Shown piece after piece: positions 16,686 to 24,873 of a DNA stretch of 64,000 nt. Position numbers and translations under genes: made by a program. The stretch lies in NCBI GenBank assembly GCA_963205455.1, contig CAUJJL010000045.1, positions 17,057 through 81,056 on the forward strand, read 5' to 3'. Numbering within the stretch: position 1 is the first letter of the stretch; each line of letters begins with the position of its first letter. This stretch comes from Verrucomicrobiota bacterium. Its GTDB lineage: Bacteria; Verrucomicrobiota; Verrucomicrobiia; Opitutales; Opitutaceae. Under the pieces are notes generated by a model. The model was given only the letters and a program-made list of their open reading frames with translations, was not told the DNA's origin and ran no database searches.

Positions 16686-17546
16686 ATGCGCCGCCTCCTG
16701 CCCACGCTAACCGTGCTCTCTGTCGGCATTGCATTTTCCGCTACCGCAGCGGAAAAATACTGTCGCTTCGCTGACCACGCAGGTGCCACCCATTATGCCC
16801 GCGTCGACGGCGACACGTTGCTGTCCCTCGACGCAGCCCCCTGGTCCGGAGGAAAAGAAACAGGCGTCCGCATTGCACTCGCCGACGCGAAACTCCTGCC
16901 GCCTTCCGAGCCGCGAAATATTCTCTGCCTCGCCAATTCCTACGCTGGCAAGGACCCGAACCCACCGGCATTCATACGGTGGTTTGCCAAATCGAACGGC
17001 GCCGCCGCCACGGACGGCGATCCGGTCGCAATCCCACCGATCGTCGACCAGTTGAAAACCGAGGCGGAGGTCGTCCTCATCGTCGGCCGCCGATTGCGCA
17101 ACGCGACCGAGGACGAGGCCCGGGCGGCAATCTTCGGCTACGCGGTCGGCAATGAACTCTTCGGATTTCCCGAATCCTTCCAGCGCCTGCACGGCGACGC
17201 CCCCGGGCGCACAGAGGTCATGCTCGCTGCAGGGTTGAAGCTCGGCGACCACTTCGCCCCCTTCGGTCCCTTTATCGAACGGGGCAGCGAATGGAAGGAT
17301 CGACGACGCGTCCTCAGCATCACGAACTCCTCGACCGGAAAATCCATCGAGCACGCATCGGATACAAAAGGCCTGCTTTACCCACCTGCAAAGATTCTCA
17401 CCGAACTCTCCCGCGTACTCACCCTTGAACCCGGTGATATTGTTTTCACGGGCTCCGACCGTTCATTCATCGTCGACGCCGGCGACACCATCACCATCGA
17501 GATCGAAGGTCTCGGCAAGCTCACCAACCGCATCGTCAAGCCATGA
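16686..17546 (+). CDS. Exported fumarylacetoacetate hydrolase (FAH) family protein
   Basis: 286 residues. A signal peptide (about 1-22, ending ATAA) precedes an FAH catalytic domain. The metal-binding Glu-x-Glu is Glu126/Glu128 (TEAEVVL). The usual metal-binding Asp of the next strand appears as Glu157 (GNELFG), a conservative change. PGDIVFTGS and the C-terminal GLGKLTNRIV are family signatures. FAH enzymes hydrolyse, decarboxylate or dehydrate keto acids, and some act on 2-keto-3-deoxy sugar acids. Export is unusual for the family. The gene sits 61 bp after the TonB receptor and 96 bp before a dehydratase on the same strand. Confidence 0.85.
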   Translation: MRRLLPTLTVLSVGIAFSATAAEKYCRFADHAGATHYARVDGDTLLSLDAAPWSGGKETGVRIALADAKLLPPSEPRNILCLANSYAGKDPNPPAFIRWFAKSNGAAATDGDPVAIPPIVDQLKTEAEVVLIVGRRLRNATEDEARAAIFGYAVGNELFGFPESFQRLHGDAPGRTEVMLAAGLKLGDHFAPFGPFIERGSEWKDRRRVLSITNSSTGKSIEHASDTKGLLYPPAKILTELSRVLTLEPGDIVFTGSDRSFIVDAGDTITIEIEGLGKLTNRIVKP

Positions 17547-17642
17547 CCGCGCGCCCGACCCCCAGCCTCGGCCTCATCTGCGACTGCGATCCGACCGAAC
17601 AAATGCCCCTGTGCGCCCAAGTAACCCTTTGCTCCGCTCCCC

Positions 17643-18950
17643 ATGCTTGATAGACGATCCTTTCTCACCGCAGGCCTCGCCGGTGCCGCATCGGCACTGA
17701 CCCCGCACCTCCTCGCGCAGGCTCCTACACTCAGTGAAACCCAGGAGAAGGGAAACCTCTCAGCACTGCGCATCACGGGCCTGAAGACATTCCTGGTCGA
17801 TGCCGGGAACGACGAGAACTTCGTCTTCGTCAAGATCCACACCGATCAGGGCATCACAGGCCTCGGTGAAGGGACGCTTGCCACCAAATGCCGGACGGTC
17901 GCGACGGCAATCGAGGAGCACAAGCGCTTCCTCGTGGGAAAGAATCCCGCGGAAATCGAACGACTCTGGCAGACAATGTTCCGCGGACCGCGCTATCGGG
18001 GCGGCCCGGTTCTGATGTCCGCCCTCAGTGCCGTGGAGATCGCACTCTGGGACATCCTCGGCAAGGCGCTCGGCGTGCCGATCTACCAGCTCCTTGGCGG
18101 CAAGGCGCGCGACAAGGTTCGGCTCTATTGCCATGAGGGCTACCTCGAACGGATCAGCCATCGCAAACGCCGGCGCCCCAAGAACCGCGAAGAGGAAATC
18201 GCCCTCTGGAAGCAAAAACAGGCCGATGGCTGGACCTGCATCAAGGGGAGTTTCTTCCCCGCCGAAAAACGCGTCATCGATTTTCCCCGGGCTCTGCATG
18301 AAGGCATAGCGATGCTCACAGACATCCGCGCTGCGGTCGGTCCCGACTTTGACATCATAGCCGAACTGCACGCAAAGGCCCCGCCTTCCTGGGCATCCGA
18401 GTTCTGCCGACTGGCCGAGCCCCTGCGTCCGCTCTGGGTCGAGGAAGCCACTCAACTCGAAAACGAGGACCTTGGAGAACTTCGCCTCCTGCGCAACCGC
18501 ACGCGAGTGCCGCTGGCGACAGGCGAACGGCTGACGAGCCGCTACCATTTCGGCCCGCTTTGCGCTGAACACCTTGTCGATGTCATCATGCCGGATGTTG
18601 TCCACGTCGGCGGCATCCTGGAGATGAAAAAGATCGCCGCTCTCGCCGAGTGCTTCCGGGTCGATGTCTCACCCCATACACCGCAAAGCGAGGTCAGCAA
18701 CATGGCGTCCCTCCACGTCTGCATGTGCACGCCGAACGCCACACTTCTCGAACTGGGCAGCGGCCACGACCCATTCTGGAGCGACCTCTTCCGAGGTGGC
18801 GGCATTCGGATTGAGCGCGGTTATGCACTGCCACCCGAAAAGCCAGGCCTCGGTCTCGAACTCGACGAAGCCGTCGCAGCAAAATATCCCTACGAGGAAA
18901 AGAACTACGATATCCTGCGCACTCCTGACGGCGCCCCAGCCGATCGCTGA
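17643..18950 (+). CDS. Tat-exported enolase-superfamily sugar-acid dehydratase
   Basis: 435 residues, mandelate racemase/muconate lactonizing family. The N-terminus has a twin-arginine signal (RRSFLTAG, residues 4-11, then a hydrophobic stretch). Ligands read as AELH (Glu, with a His two residues on), VEEATQ (Glu) and TGERL (Glu); HVGG and SPHTPQ complete the barrel. The residue order resembles D-galactonate or mannonate dehydratases, though the first metal Asp is Glu here. The expected product is a 2-keto-3-deoxy sugar acid, which fits the FAH and DapA-family neighbours. Exact substrate unknown. A Tat signal implies a periplasmic or extracytoplasmic enzyme. Confidence 0.87.
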   Translation: MLDRRSFLTAGLAGAASALTPHLLAQAPTLSETQEKGNLSALRITGLKTFLVDAGNDENFVFVKIHTDQGITGLGEGTLATKCRTVATAIEEHKRFLVGKNPAEIERLWQTMFRGPRYRGGPVLMSALSAVEIALWDILGKALGVPIYQLLGGKARDKVRLYCHEGYLERISHRKRRRPKNREEEIALWKQKQADGWTCIKGSFFPAEKRVIDFPRALHEGIAMLTDIRAAVGPDFDIIAELHAKAPPSWASEFCRLAEPLRPLWVEEATQLENEDLGELRLLRNRTRVPLATGERLTSRYHFGPLCAEHLVDVIMPDVVHVGGILEMKKIAALAECFRVDVSPHTPQSEVSNMASLHVCMCTPNATLLELGSGHDPFWSDLFRGGGIRIERGYALPPEKPGLGLELDEAVAAKYPYEEKNYDILRTPDGAPADR

Positions 18951-18968
18951 TGCTCCCACGCTTCCTCC

Positions 18969-19733
18969 ATGATGCTTCGTAACGCCCATTCCGGACAGAA
19001 ACTCGACGTCGCTGGTCTCAATGAGATCACGGTTCTCATCGACCGCTCCGAAACCGAACGCTCCGAGGTCGCGATCAACCGCTGGCATCCTGGTCTTGAT
19101 GGCCCGCCACACCAGCATGAGCACAAGGAGCAGATTTTCCTCGTCCTCGCCGGTGAGGGCGACGTCATTGTCGGCGACCAGAAGTTTTCCGCCAGTGTGG
19201 GTTCGCTGTTCTATCTGCCCGCGGGCGTGGTTCATCAGACAATCAACCGCGGAGATTCTCCACTGGAATACTTTCTCTTCAACGCCTTCCTCGATGCCGA
19301 GAAGGAAGGGCATGCGTCCTTCGCAGAACACATCGCCAAGGTGAAGCACATCCGCCGTCGGCAGGCGGACACCCAGCGCGCAGAGTCCGGCGACAACGGA
19401 TCGCTCTCAACCACCTCCTCGCGGATCGGCCTACAGGCCCAGGTTTCGTCCGAAAAAACTGGTCGCGCGGTTCTGCTGTCTCCGGCCGACACTGAATCCT
19501 GCAACGCCATCCTCATTGCGCTCCCCGACCACGGCACTGCCCAGATCGCCGCAAGCACGCCTTGGGAGCAGACGCTCCACGTGCTCGCCGGTTCTGGCTC
19601 CGTCCGAATTGCTGACGAGACCGCCTCGTTTGGCATCGGACAGACCCTTTTTATTCCACGCGGATGCACCGCGACACTGCGCGCCGGTCACGGCGGACTA
19701 CGCGTCGTTTCCTTCGGCGCCGCGGTGAGGTGA
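18969..19733 (+). CDS. Double-cupin protein
   Basis: 254 residues with two cupin-like halves. The first (about residues 30-110) has the metal-ligand pattern PPHQHEHKEQ...GEG and the second-motif His in PAGVVHQTINRG. The second half (about 165-254) keeps the cupin beta pattern (HVLAGSGSV, LFIPRGCTATL) but lacks the His cluster. No signal peptide. A sugar isomerase or epimerase, or a sensor role, is possible; nothing decides it. Two in-frame ATGs open the gene (18969, 18972). The final 159 bp are duplicated 873 bp downstream, on the far side of a toxin-antitoxin remnant. Confidence 0.75.
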   Translation: MMLRNAHSGQKLDVAGLNEITVLIDRSETERSEVAINRWHPGLDGPPHQHEHKEQIFLVLAGEGDVIVGDQKFSASVGSLFYLPAGVVHQTINRGDSPLEYFLFNAFLDAEKEGHASFAEHIAKVKHIRRRQADTQRAESGDNGSLSTTSSRIGLQAQVSSEKTGRAVLLSPADTESCNAILIALPDHGTAQIAASTPWEQTLHVLAGSGSVRIADETASFGIGQTLFIPRGCTATLRAGHGGLRVVSFGAAVR

Positions 19734-19734
19734 A
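19576..19734. repeat. Direct repeat, copy A (3' end of cupin gene)
   Basis: These 159 bp encode the last part of the second cupin domain including the stop. They recur in the same orientation at 20449-20607 with six base differences counted by eye. The two copies flank the antitoxin/toxin-remnant pair. No insertion sequence ends or transposase were seen between them. Confidence 0.9.
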
Positions 19735-19898
19735 TCATCATCTACTTCGGAGAAAACCTTCTGATGATCCATGGGCCTCCGCGGTCAAAATGGTGACCGG
19801 CGCTGAGGTCCGACCGAAGTTTGCGATAGCGAACGTGAACGCCACCTGCCTATTCATGAAAAATGACCTCGAAAGGATATGGGGACAATCCCGACGGA

Positions 19899-20189
19899 CT
19901 AGGCGACAGCATCCAACACGGCCTCTGGATGTCGCTCGGCTACTCGGAGCAATACCTTGGCAGGGCCGGTAGGCTGCCGACGCCCTTGTTCCCAGTTTTG
20001 CAGCGTATCGAGGCTGATGCCGAAAGCTCGGGCGAACTGGGCCTGGCTGAGCTTCAGTTTGGCACGGATAGCGGCGACTGATTGAGGAGAGATACGGTCG
20101 GTGCGGGCGACGGCTTTGCGGTTACCTTTGAGGTACGCACCGGCGTCGCGGACGCTTTCGAGCAGTTCTTGGAAGGCAGCGGCTTTCAT
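19899..20189 (-). CDS. XRE-family antitoxin (NadS/HigA-like)
   Basis: 96 residues on the minus strand. A helix-turn-helix occupies about residues 40-75 (LKLSQAQFARAFGIS, then LQNWEQGRR), and the C-terminus has the LRVAERHPEAV tail common in NadS-type antitoxins paired with RelE/HigB-like toxins. It would bind the module's own promoter and neutralise the toxin. Its ATG overlaps the stop of the upstream toxin remnant (TGA 20186-20188, minus strand), the usual toxin-first order. The toxin is internally deleted, so the antitoxin is probably an orphan repressor now. Confidence 0.85.
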   Translation of the reverse strand: MKAAAFQELLESVRDAGAYLKGNRKAVARTDRISPQSVAAIRAKLKLSQAQFARAFGISLDTLQNWEQGRRQPTGPAKVLLRVAERHPEAVLDAVA

Positions 20190-20353
20190 GGAAATTCCTC
20201 TCGGACAATTTGAGTGAGTTGTTTGATCTGAGCAGGCGTCAGGTCGCCGGCCACCGGATCGGCCATCAGCACCAGCTCGAGTTCGAACACGTCATGTTCG
20301 CCAAGTAGTCCAGCACAGGACCTATCAAAGAGGCGGAGGCGTTTGAATTCCAC
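20186..20353 (-). pseudogene. RelE/HigB-like toxin with in-frame internal deletion
   Basis: A 55-residue minus-strand frame starts with GTG at 20353 and ends overlapping the antitoxin ATG. The N-terminal part (FDRSCAGLLGEHDVFEL, then MADPVAGD) matches the start of RelE-like NadS-partner toxins. The last part (LTPAQIKQLTQIVREE) matches their C-terminal end. The two join directly at GD-LT. The central strands with the basic catalytic residues (the GGxRKxRW and RVIYY regions of the family) are missing; the usual length is about 100-110 residues. The frame is intact, so a short non-toxic peptide could still be made. Too short to be listed by most gene callers. Confidence 0.7.
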
Positions 20354-20365
20354 AGCAGACTAATA

Positions 20366-20376
20366 CGCCATTGGCG
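20366..20376 (-). promoter_or_regulatory. Putative operator of the toxin-antitoxin module
   Basis: CGCCATTGGCG is a perfect 5-1-5 inverted repeat centred 18 bp upstream of the toxin-remnant GTG. Its position suits autoregulation by the XRE antitoxin. No clear -35/-10 pair was identified. Confidence 0.35.
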
Positions 20377-20448
20377 GACAAATGCAAGGCGCAAGGAGTT
20401 TCACTCCTGCGACCTTTCATGGGCCCATTAGCCGCATGCGCCGAAGAG

Positions 20449-20607
20449 TCCACGTCCTCGCCGGTTCTGGCTCCGTCCGAATTGCTGGCGAGACCGCCTC
20501 GTTTGGCATCGGACAGACCCTGTTTATTCCACGCGGATGCACCGCGACACTCCGCGTCGGCCACGGCGGACTACGCGTCGTTTCCTTCGGCGCCGCGGTG
20601 AGGTGAA
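20449..20607 (+). pseudogene. Cupin 3' fragment (direct repeat, copy B)
   Basis: This segment repeats the last 159 bp of the cupin gene, including its stop at 20604-20606, with six substitutions relative to 19576-19734. An open frame entering from 20382 is not homologous upstream of the repeat boundary, so this is a truncated gene copy rather than a functional cupin. It marks the far side of the toxin-antitoxin remnant. Confidence 0.85.
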
Positions 20608-20700
20608 GCCATCGATAGCAAACGGAGCCTTCCGAGAATCCGACGAGACGCCATGTGCCACCCCGCTCGATCGCATGCATGGATACACATACGCAAAAAC

Positions 20701-20738
20701 TTGAAGGACCTTCGGGAATGTTCCCGAAGGTCCTTCAA
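20701..20738 (-). terminator. Strong rho-independent terminator of the VPDSG-CTERM gene
   Basis: A perfect inverted repeat has 18-bp arms (20701-20718 and 20721-20738) and only 2 nt between them. Read on the minus strand it follows the gene ending at 20766 by about 28 bp and is followed by GTTTTTG, a short T-run. The self-complementary stem might also act on transcripts arriving from the plus side. Confidence 0.85.
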
Positions 20739-20765
20739 AATTGCGAAACGCTGAATGTTGAGAAT

Positions 20766-21635
20766 TCAGCGGCGAACCATGAATCGACGGAAAGCTGCAA
20801 ATGCTCCGATCAAACCGAGATAGACAACCACAAAGCTACCCGCATCGGGCACGCCGCGTACGGTGATGCTTCCACTGCCCGATCCACCCAACACGACCGC
20901 TCGGCTTGAACGTGAAGGGTCCGTTGCCAAAATCGGGAGCCCCGCCGTATCCGAAAAGTAGTTGTGATACGGCCCCGTGCTCAGGTCGGAATCTGTCAAC
21001 CCAGGGAACGCTGCCGTTCCGGCGGCAGTAAGGCTTAGGACCGCGGAAACTCCACCACCTCCCAGATCCACCGCACTCAAAGTCGGCACCAAAGATGTCA
21101 CCCAAGAAAAATCGTTGGCTTGGCTGAACAAACCACCACCGGATCCCACAAACGCGTTGATGATCGCAGCATAGGGATCAAAGGACGAACCACTGACGCC
21201 ACCGACGACATTTGACCCGGAGTCCATGAGCAAAAGACCGGCCGAGCTGATCTTTTTGGCTCCGGTATTGTCAAAAAACGACGCGAAGTCGGCAACACTT
21301 ACAGTTTCGAGCGTCCATCCGGCGAGCCCGGCACCGTCAAAAGCGGAGGTAGCCGCAGTGAGTGCCGTTGACGACGATCCCAAGACATACGCGGTCGTGT
21401 TTCCGTTTGTCACCGCACTACCAAGATTGGTGATCGCTTTCTGCATAAAAAGCCATCCGCCGGAATTGCCGACACCGCTGGTGCCCGAGTTGCTGCCGTG
21501 ATCGTCAGAATCCGTGCCAGATAGAATAAAGGGGCCGCCAAAGGACGACGATGCCGCCGCGAGAATGGCCATGCCCAAGGCAAGAAGCCTGGGTACACGC
21601 CGTGAAGGATACCTAGCTGGAATTTTCGTTTTCAT
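20766..21635 (-). CDS. VPDSG-CTERM sorted exported protein
   Basis: 289 residues from the ATG at 21635; an in-frame ATG at 21764 would add an unlikely 43-residue leader. A signal peptide (about 1-35, with the basic n-region KIPARYPSRRVPR) precedes a Gly/Ser/Ala-rich beta-type body. The C-terminus carries GVPDAGSFVVVYLG, a hydrophobic helix and the basic tail RRFMVRR. That is the VPDSG-CTERM form of the PEP-CTERM/exosortase signal, known from Verrucomicrobiota. It should be processed by an exosortase (not in the window) and placed at the cell surface or in extracellular matrix. The body matches no enzyme family I recognise. It stands alone, with its own terminator. Confidence 0.8.
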   Translation of the reverse strand: MKTKIPARYPSRRVPRLLALGMAILAAASSSFGGPFILSGTDSDDHGSNSGTSGVGNSGGWLFMQKAITNLGSAVTNGNTTAYVLGSSSTALTAATSAFDGAGLAGWTLETVSVADFASFFDNTGAKKISSAGLLLMDSGSNVVGGVSGSSFDPYAAIINAFVGSGGGLFSQANDFSWVTSLVPTLSAVDLGGGGVSAVLSLTAAGTAAFPGLTDSDLSTGPYHNYFSDTAGLPILATDPSRSSRAVVLGGSGSGSITVRGVPDAGSFVVVYLGLIGAFAAFRRFMVRR

Positions 21636-22072
21636 GAGTAACTTAGAGGGGAATCTACCTAGGGGACAAATACCGTAGGAGTAACCAGCATACGGCAGGC
21701 CACTCTCAGCCGATGTGCACATGCATTTGTTAATACTTAATAGAAAACAGAATGCCACTTTCATATTTTCTTATACGAAAAATCCCCAACCTGAATGTGT
21801 AACGTCTTCCGACACTTTGGCGTGCTTTTTACAGGATTCGCAGGGCTCTGACATACCGAACGAACGAGGCAGAATCTTTGGGTCCCCAACAGCCAAGATT
21901 CAACCGTCCGGACCGAGGAGCCCCTGCGCGCTGAACAAGGCAATGTTCCCCCTGCCAACCCACGCAATGCTCGCTACCCGATAATACGTGGGTTGGCGAT
22001 TCGTGGCGAATACCGTAGACTTCAGGCAATCCGCGCCCTCCCACCCTCCTGCATTGTACCGGCACCATCCGG
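21636..22072. other. 437-bp gap between divergent genes
   Basis: No convincing gene was seen. A conspicuous AT-rich stretch at about 21720-21785 probably holds the promoter of the minus-strand VPDSG-CTERM gene. The rest, closer to the plus-strand gene at 22073, contains no recognisable RNA gene or terminator. Confidence 0.5.
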
Positions 22073-24484
22073 ATGCGTCACACTCCGCCGCCTGCACGTC
22101 TTACCCCCTTCATGGATGGTTTCCCCAATGCTTTTCACAACGGTTTGAATCATCGAGGGACAACCTCCACGTCGGTCGGCCCGAATCAACTGCGCATCCC
22201 GTCTCCAAAGGGGCGCGCCTCCCTTCTCGTCGCGGTGTTTGTGATCCTGATCCTCTTGGTGGTTCCCGCACATGCGCAGTCGGACTACCTGCTCATCCCG
22301 GGTCACGGGCTCACCAATCGGACCGATGGAAGGGCCTCCAACGCGGTCACGATCAGCGAACTCATCCGGGAATGCCAGGCCACGGGACCTTGGATGCGTT
22401 TCATCGAACGCGAATACGACTGGGCGGAATTGCAGGACAGTGGGGTTGGAAACACTCCCGGTGAATTCAAGCTGGGCAATCCGGGGATAGGCCGGATCGT
22501 CGCCGAAGCAGTGGCATGCAACTCTGCTGGCCTGAAATTGCGCGTCATGCTCACGCACAAATTCTCGTCACTGCCCCAGTTCCTGACTCGCGGATGGAAA
22601 TATGCAACCGGCGACCAGACCACGGATCCCAAGGAAACTTCGAACATCAAACTGGATAAGCCCGAAGTCCTCGGGTTTCTGGAGGACCTGTACCGGACGG
22701 TCATTTCTGAACTCAGGAAATCGCCCGACGCAAGCGAGGCATTTTACGGTTTTGTGATCCAGGAGCATGAGGTCGGGACCAGCAACTACTGGACGACAGA
22801 GAGGCGGGCCGCCTGGATCGAAAACCTGAAGGCCTTTCACGTCTGGCTGGCGGGCCGGGATTGGAATCCCCAATCGAACACGTGGGTCTGGGCGGAGGGG
22901 CGCCTGCGCAATTTCTCCCCCGGCAGCAGTCGGCCGCACCGGCTCTTCTGGCAGATGGTCAACTCTCCCACAACCGAGGTGAAGACCATCATCGCCCACC
23001 TGCTTGACACCTCAACAATCCGCATGGGCGGCGGCATCTGCGGGCCGGATACCTTTCCACGCGAGCCGGGCCCGACTCCGTTGCATGGCGGCGCACGGGG
23101 CGCACTTTACCGATGCTACGAGGAAATGAGGGCCGTACGCAATGTCCTCCCCATGTCGCTGCATGTCTACCACCTCAATTATTGGAATCCCTATGTTCAC
23201 GCCGCGAAGAACGATGTGAACATGAATGCGTCTCCAAAGGACATGGATCCGCTGATCGCACCGCAGCCCTTCTGGGGTAGGCAACCGGAACTTCCCTCCG
23301 TCAACGGCGCCCCAAATGGAAACGCCGGCATTGGGATCGCCAATTTCCTGGGCTGCGTGCCCGAGGATCAGCAGGATCCCGACAACCTGCGCGTCAACAA
23401 TGTCGTCTGGAGCTACGTGAAAAGCATCCCACCGGAGGCGAGGTATCAGAATCCGGCGGTGCAGGAATATGGATGGCCGGATGTCCGGGACTGGATGAAG
23501 GCCAACGGCAGGTACGCCTCCCGACAACCGCAGGACAGCACGGCGCAATTTGTGCGGGTGCCGGGCAACGACGGATCCTTCGCAGGCGGATGCAATCCCA
23601 TCACTCCCTCGTCGATTCGCAATTTACCACAGTCCCCTTCCCGGCTGATCAACCTGTCCACGCGCGGATCCGTCCGGACGGGCGACAACGTCATGATCCT
23701 TGGTTTTGTCATTCAAGGCTCTGTCGGAAAGCGGCTGCTGATTCGTGCCGTCGGTCCGGGGCTCGGAAGTTTCGGTGTGGCCAATGTTCTCCCCGACCCC
23801 GTCCTGACCCTCACGCACCAGACATCAACGGGAGTGAGCGACATCGCCTTCAACGACAATTGGAGCACCAGCGCCAGTGCCGTGGACATCAAGTCAACCG
23901 CCGAAGCTGTCGGAGCATTCCCGCTGATCAATGGCAGCGCGGATGCCGCGATCCTCGCCGATCTCCAGCCCGGTCTCTACACGGCCATCGCGCGGGGAGC
24001 AGGAGCGCTCACCGGCATTGCGATCGTGGAGCTTTACGAGGCCGATGCCACCCCGGGCGAGTCCCGGCTCATCAATATTTCCACCCGCGGATACTGCGGC
24101 ACGGGCGAGGAGATCATCATCCCTGGATTCATCATTTCGCCCGGCGCGCCAAAAAAACTCCTGATCCGGGTCGTGGGACCGACGCTCAGCGGCGCTCCCT
24201 TCAATCTCCCTGGAACCATGCGCGACCCCATGCTCGTGCTGCATCGGAGTGAAACGAATGGTTCAAGCACGGTTCTCCAGACACAGAACGACTGGGGCGA
24301 TGCGCCCGACCCGACCGCGATCGCGCAGGCGGCAGCGCTCGTCGGCGCGTTCCCCCTCGCCCCCGGCAGTGGCGATGCTGCCATCGTCGCCACTCTCGAT
24401 CCCGGCGTCTACACGGTCCACGGTTCATCCGAAGATAGCTCAGGAACAGGCATCGTACTCGTCGAGGTCTACGCCCTGCCCTGA
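22073..24484 (+). CDS. Exported protein with two C-terminal Verrucomicrobia-type repeats
   Basis: 803 residues. The start may be 22073 or 22112; either leaves a long n-region before a strong hydrophobic segment (LLVAVFVILILLVVPAHAQ, residues about 50-69). Residues about 70-500 look like a TIM-barrel type domain (RFIEREYDW early, VIQEHEVG in the middle), possibly glycosidase-like, but I cannot name a family. Two repeats of about 130 residues follow, each with SRLINLSTRG or SRLINISTRG, then GFVI/GFII, LLIRAVGP/LLIRVVGP, VGAFPL and a closing IVELYE or LVEVYA. Such repeats are common in exported Opitutaceae proteins and probably mediate surface attachment or adhesion (inference). Flanked by a gap and by VapBC. 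Confidence 0.75.
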   Translation: MRHTPPPARLTPFMDGFPNAFHNGLNHRGTTSTSVGPNQLRIPSPKGRASLLVAVFVILILLVVPAHAQSDYLLIPGHGLTNRTDGRASNAVTISELIRECQATGPWMRFIEREYDWAELQDSGVGNTPGEFKLGNPGIGRIVAEAVACNSAGLKLRVMLTHKFSSLPQFLTRGWKYATGDQTTDPKETSNIKLDKPEVLGFLEDLYRTVISELRKSPDASEAFYGFVIQEHEVGTSNYWTTERRAAWIENLKAFHVWLAGRDWNPQSNTWVWAEGRLRNFSPGSSRPHRLFWQMVNSPTTEVKTIIAHLLDTSTIRMGGGICGPDTFPREPGPTPLHGGARGALYRCYEEMRAVRNVLPMSLHVYHLNYWNPYVHAAKNDVNMNASPKDMDPLIAPQPFWGRQPELPSVNGAPNGNAGIGIANFLGCVPEDQQDPDNLRVNNVVWSYVKSIPPEARYQNPAVQEYGWPDVRDWMKANGRYASRQPQDSTAQFVRVPGNDGSFAGGCNPITPSSIRNLPQSPSRLINLSTRGSVRTGDNVMILGFVIQGSVGKRLLIRAVGPGLGSFGVANVLPDPVLTLTHQTSTGVSDIAFNDNWSTSASAVDIKSTAEAVGAFPLINGSADAAILADLQPGLYTAIARGAGALTGIAIVELYEADATPGESRLINISTRGYCGTGEEIIIPGFIISPGAPKKLLIRVVGPTLSGAPFNLPGTMRDPMLVLHRSETNGSSTVLQTQNDWGDAPDPTAIAQAAALVGAFPLAPGSGDAAIVATLDPGVYTVHGSSEDSSGTGIVLVEVYALP

Positions 24485-24593
24485 GCGCGACTCCGCATTG
24501 CCAGGCCTGGTCCCGGGAGCTAACGGCGCGATGGCCTCCACTTTACTTCCAACCCCGGCGCATTGACCGTGCCGGTCCTTGACGGGATCAACG

Positions 24594-24607
24594 GAAAATG
24601 CATTTTC
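24594..24607. promoter_or_regulatory. Palindromic operator candidate before vapBC
   Basis: GAAAATGCATTTTC is a perfect 14-bp palindrome ending 5 bp before the antitoxin ATG (24613). TTGACG at 24579-24584 could be a -35. VapB-type antitoxins usually bind such sites to repress their own operon. Confidence 0.45.
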
Positions 24608-24612
24608 AATGT

Positions 24613-24873
24613 ATGCCCTACACGACTCTCACTGTCCGGCAAGAGGTAGCCCGGCGCCTCCGCGGAGCTCGGCAATCTGGTGAAAGCTACAGCGACGTGA
24701 TCACCCGCCTCCTCGACAACCAACCCTGCAAGACCGTGGGCGAATGGCTCAATTCACTTGAGCCATTGGAAGGTCGTACTCTCTTTTCGGTTGAGGAACG
24801 CGCCCGCTTGATCCAAGACCAACGGTCACCCCGTGCCTCTCTCGCCCGGCGAAAGTCCCATGCTCGTGCTTGA
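24613..24873 (+). CDS. vapB: VapB-type antitoxin
   Basis: 86 residues from the ATG at 24613; an in-frame start at 24598 lies in the operator palindrome and is less likely. The N-terminal half has a strand plus helix resembling ribbon-helix-helix VapB antitoxins (TLTVRQEVARRLRG, then SGESYSDVITRLL). The C-terminal half is variable and charged, as expected for toxin binding. It overlaps the downstream PIN toxin gene by 14 bp, so the two should be made together. Function as neutraliser and autorepressor is inferred from the pair. Confidence 0.8.
   Translation: MPYTTLTVRQEVARRLRGARQSGESYSDVITRLLDNQPCKTVGEWLNSLEPLEGRTLFSVEERARLIQDQRSPRASLARRKSHARA

Noticed and set aside
17543..17650. 35-codon plus-strand frame overlapping the FAH stop and the dehydratase start
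   Set aside because: Position would allow a coupled micro-ORF, but the composition gives no support and no family is recognisable.
19576..20607. Insertion sequence between the cupin repeats
   Set aside because: No transposase frame, no terminal inverted repeats and no short target duplication were found; the enclosed genes are a toxin-antitoxin pair.
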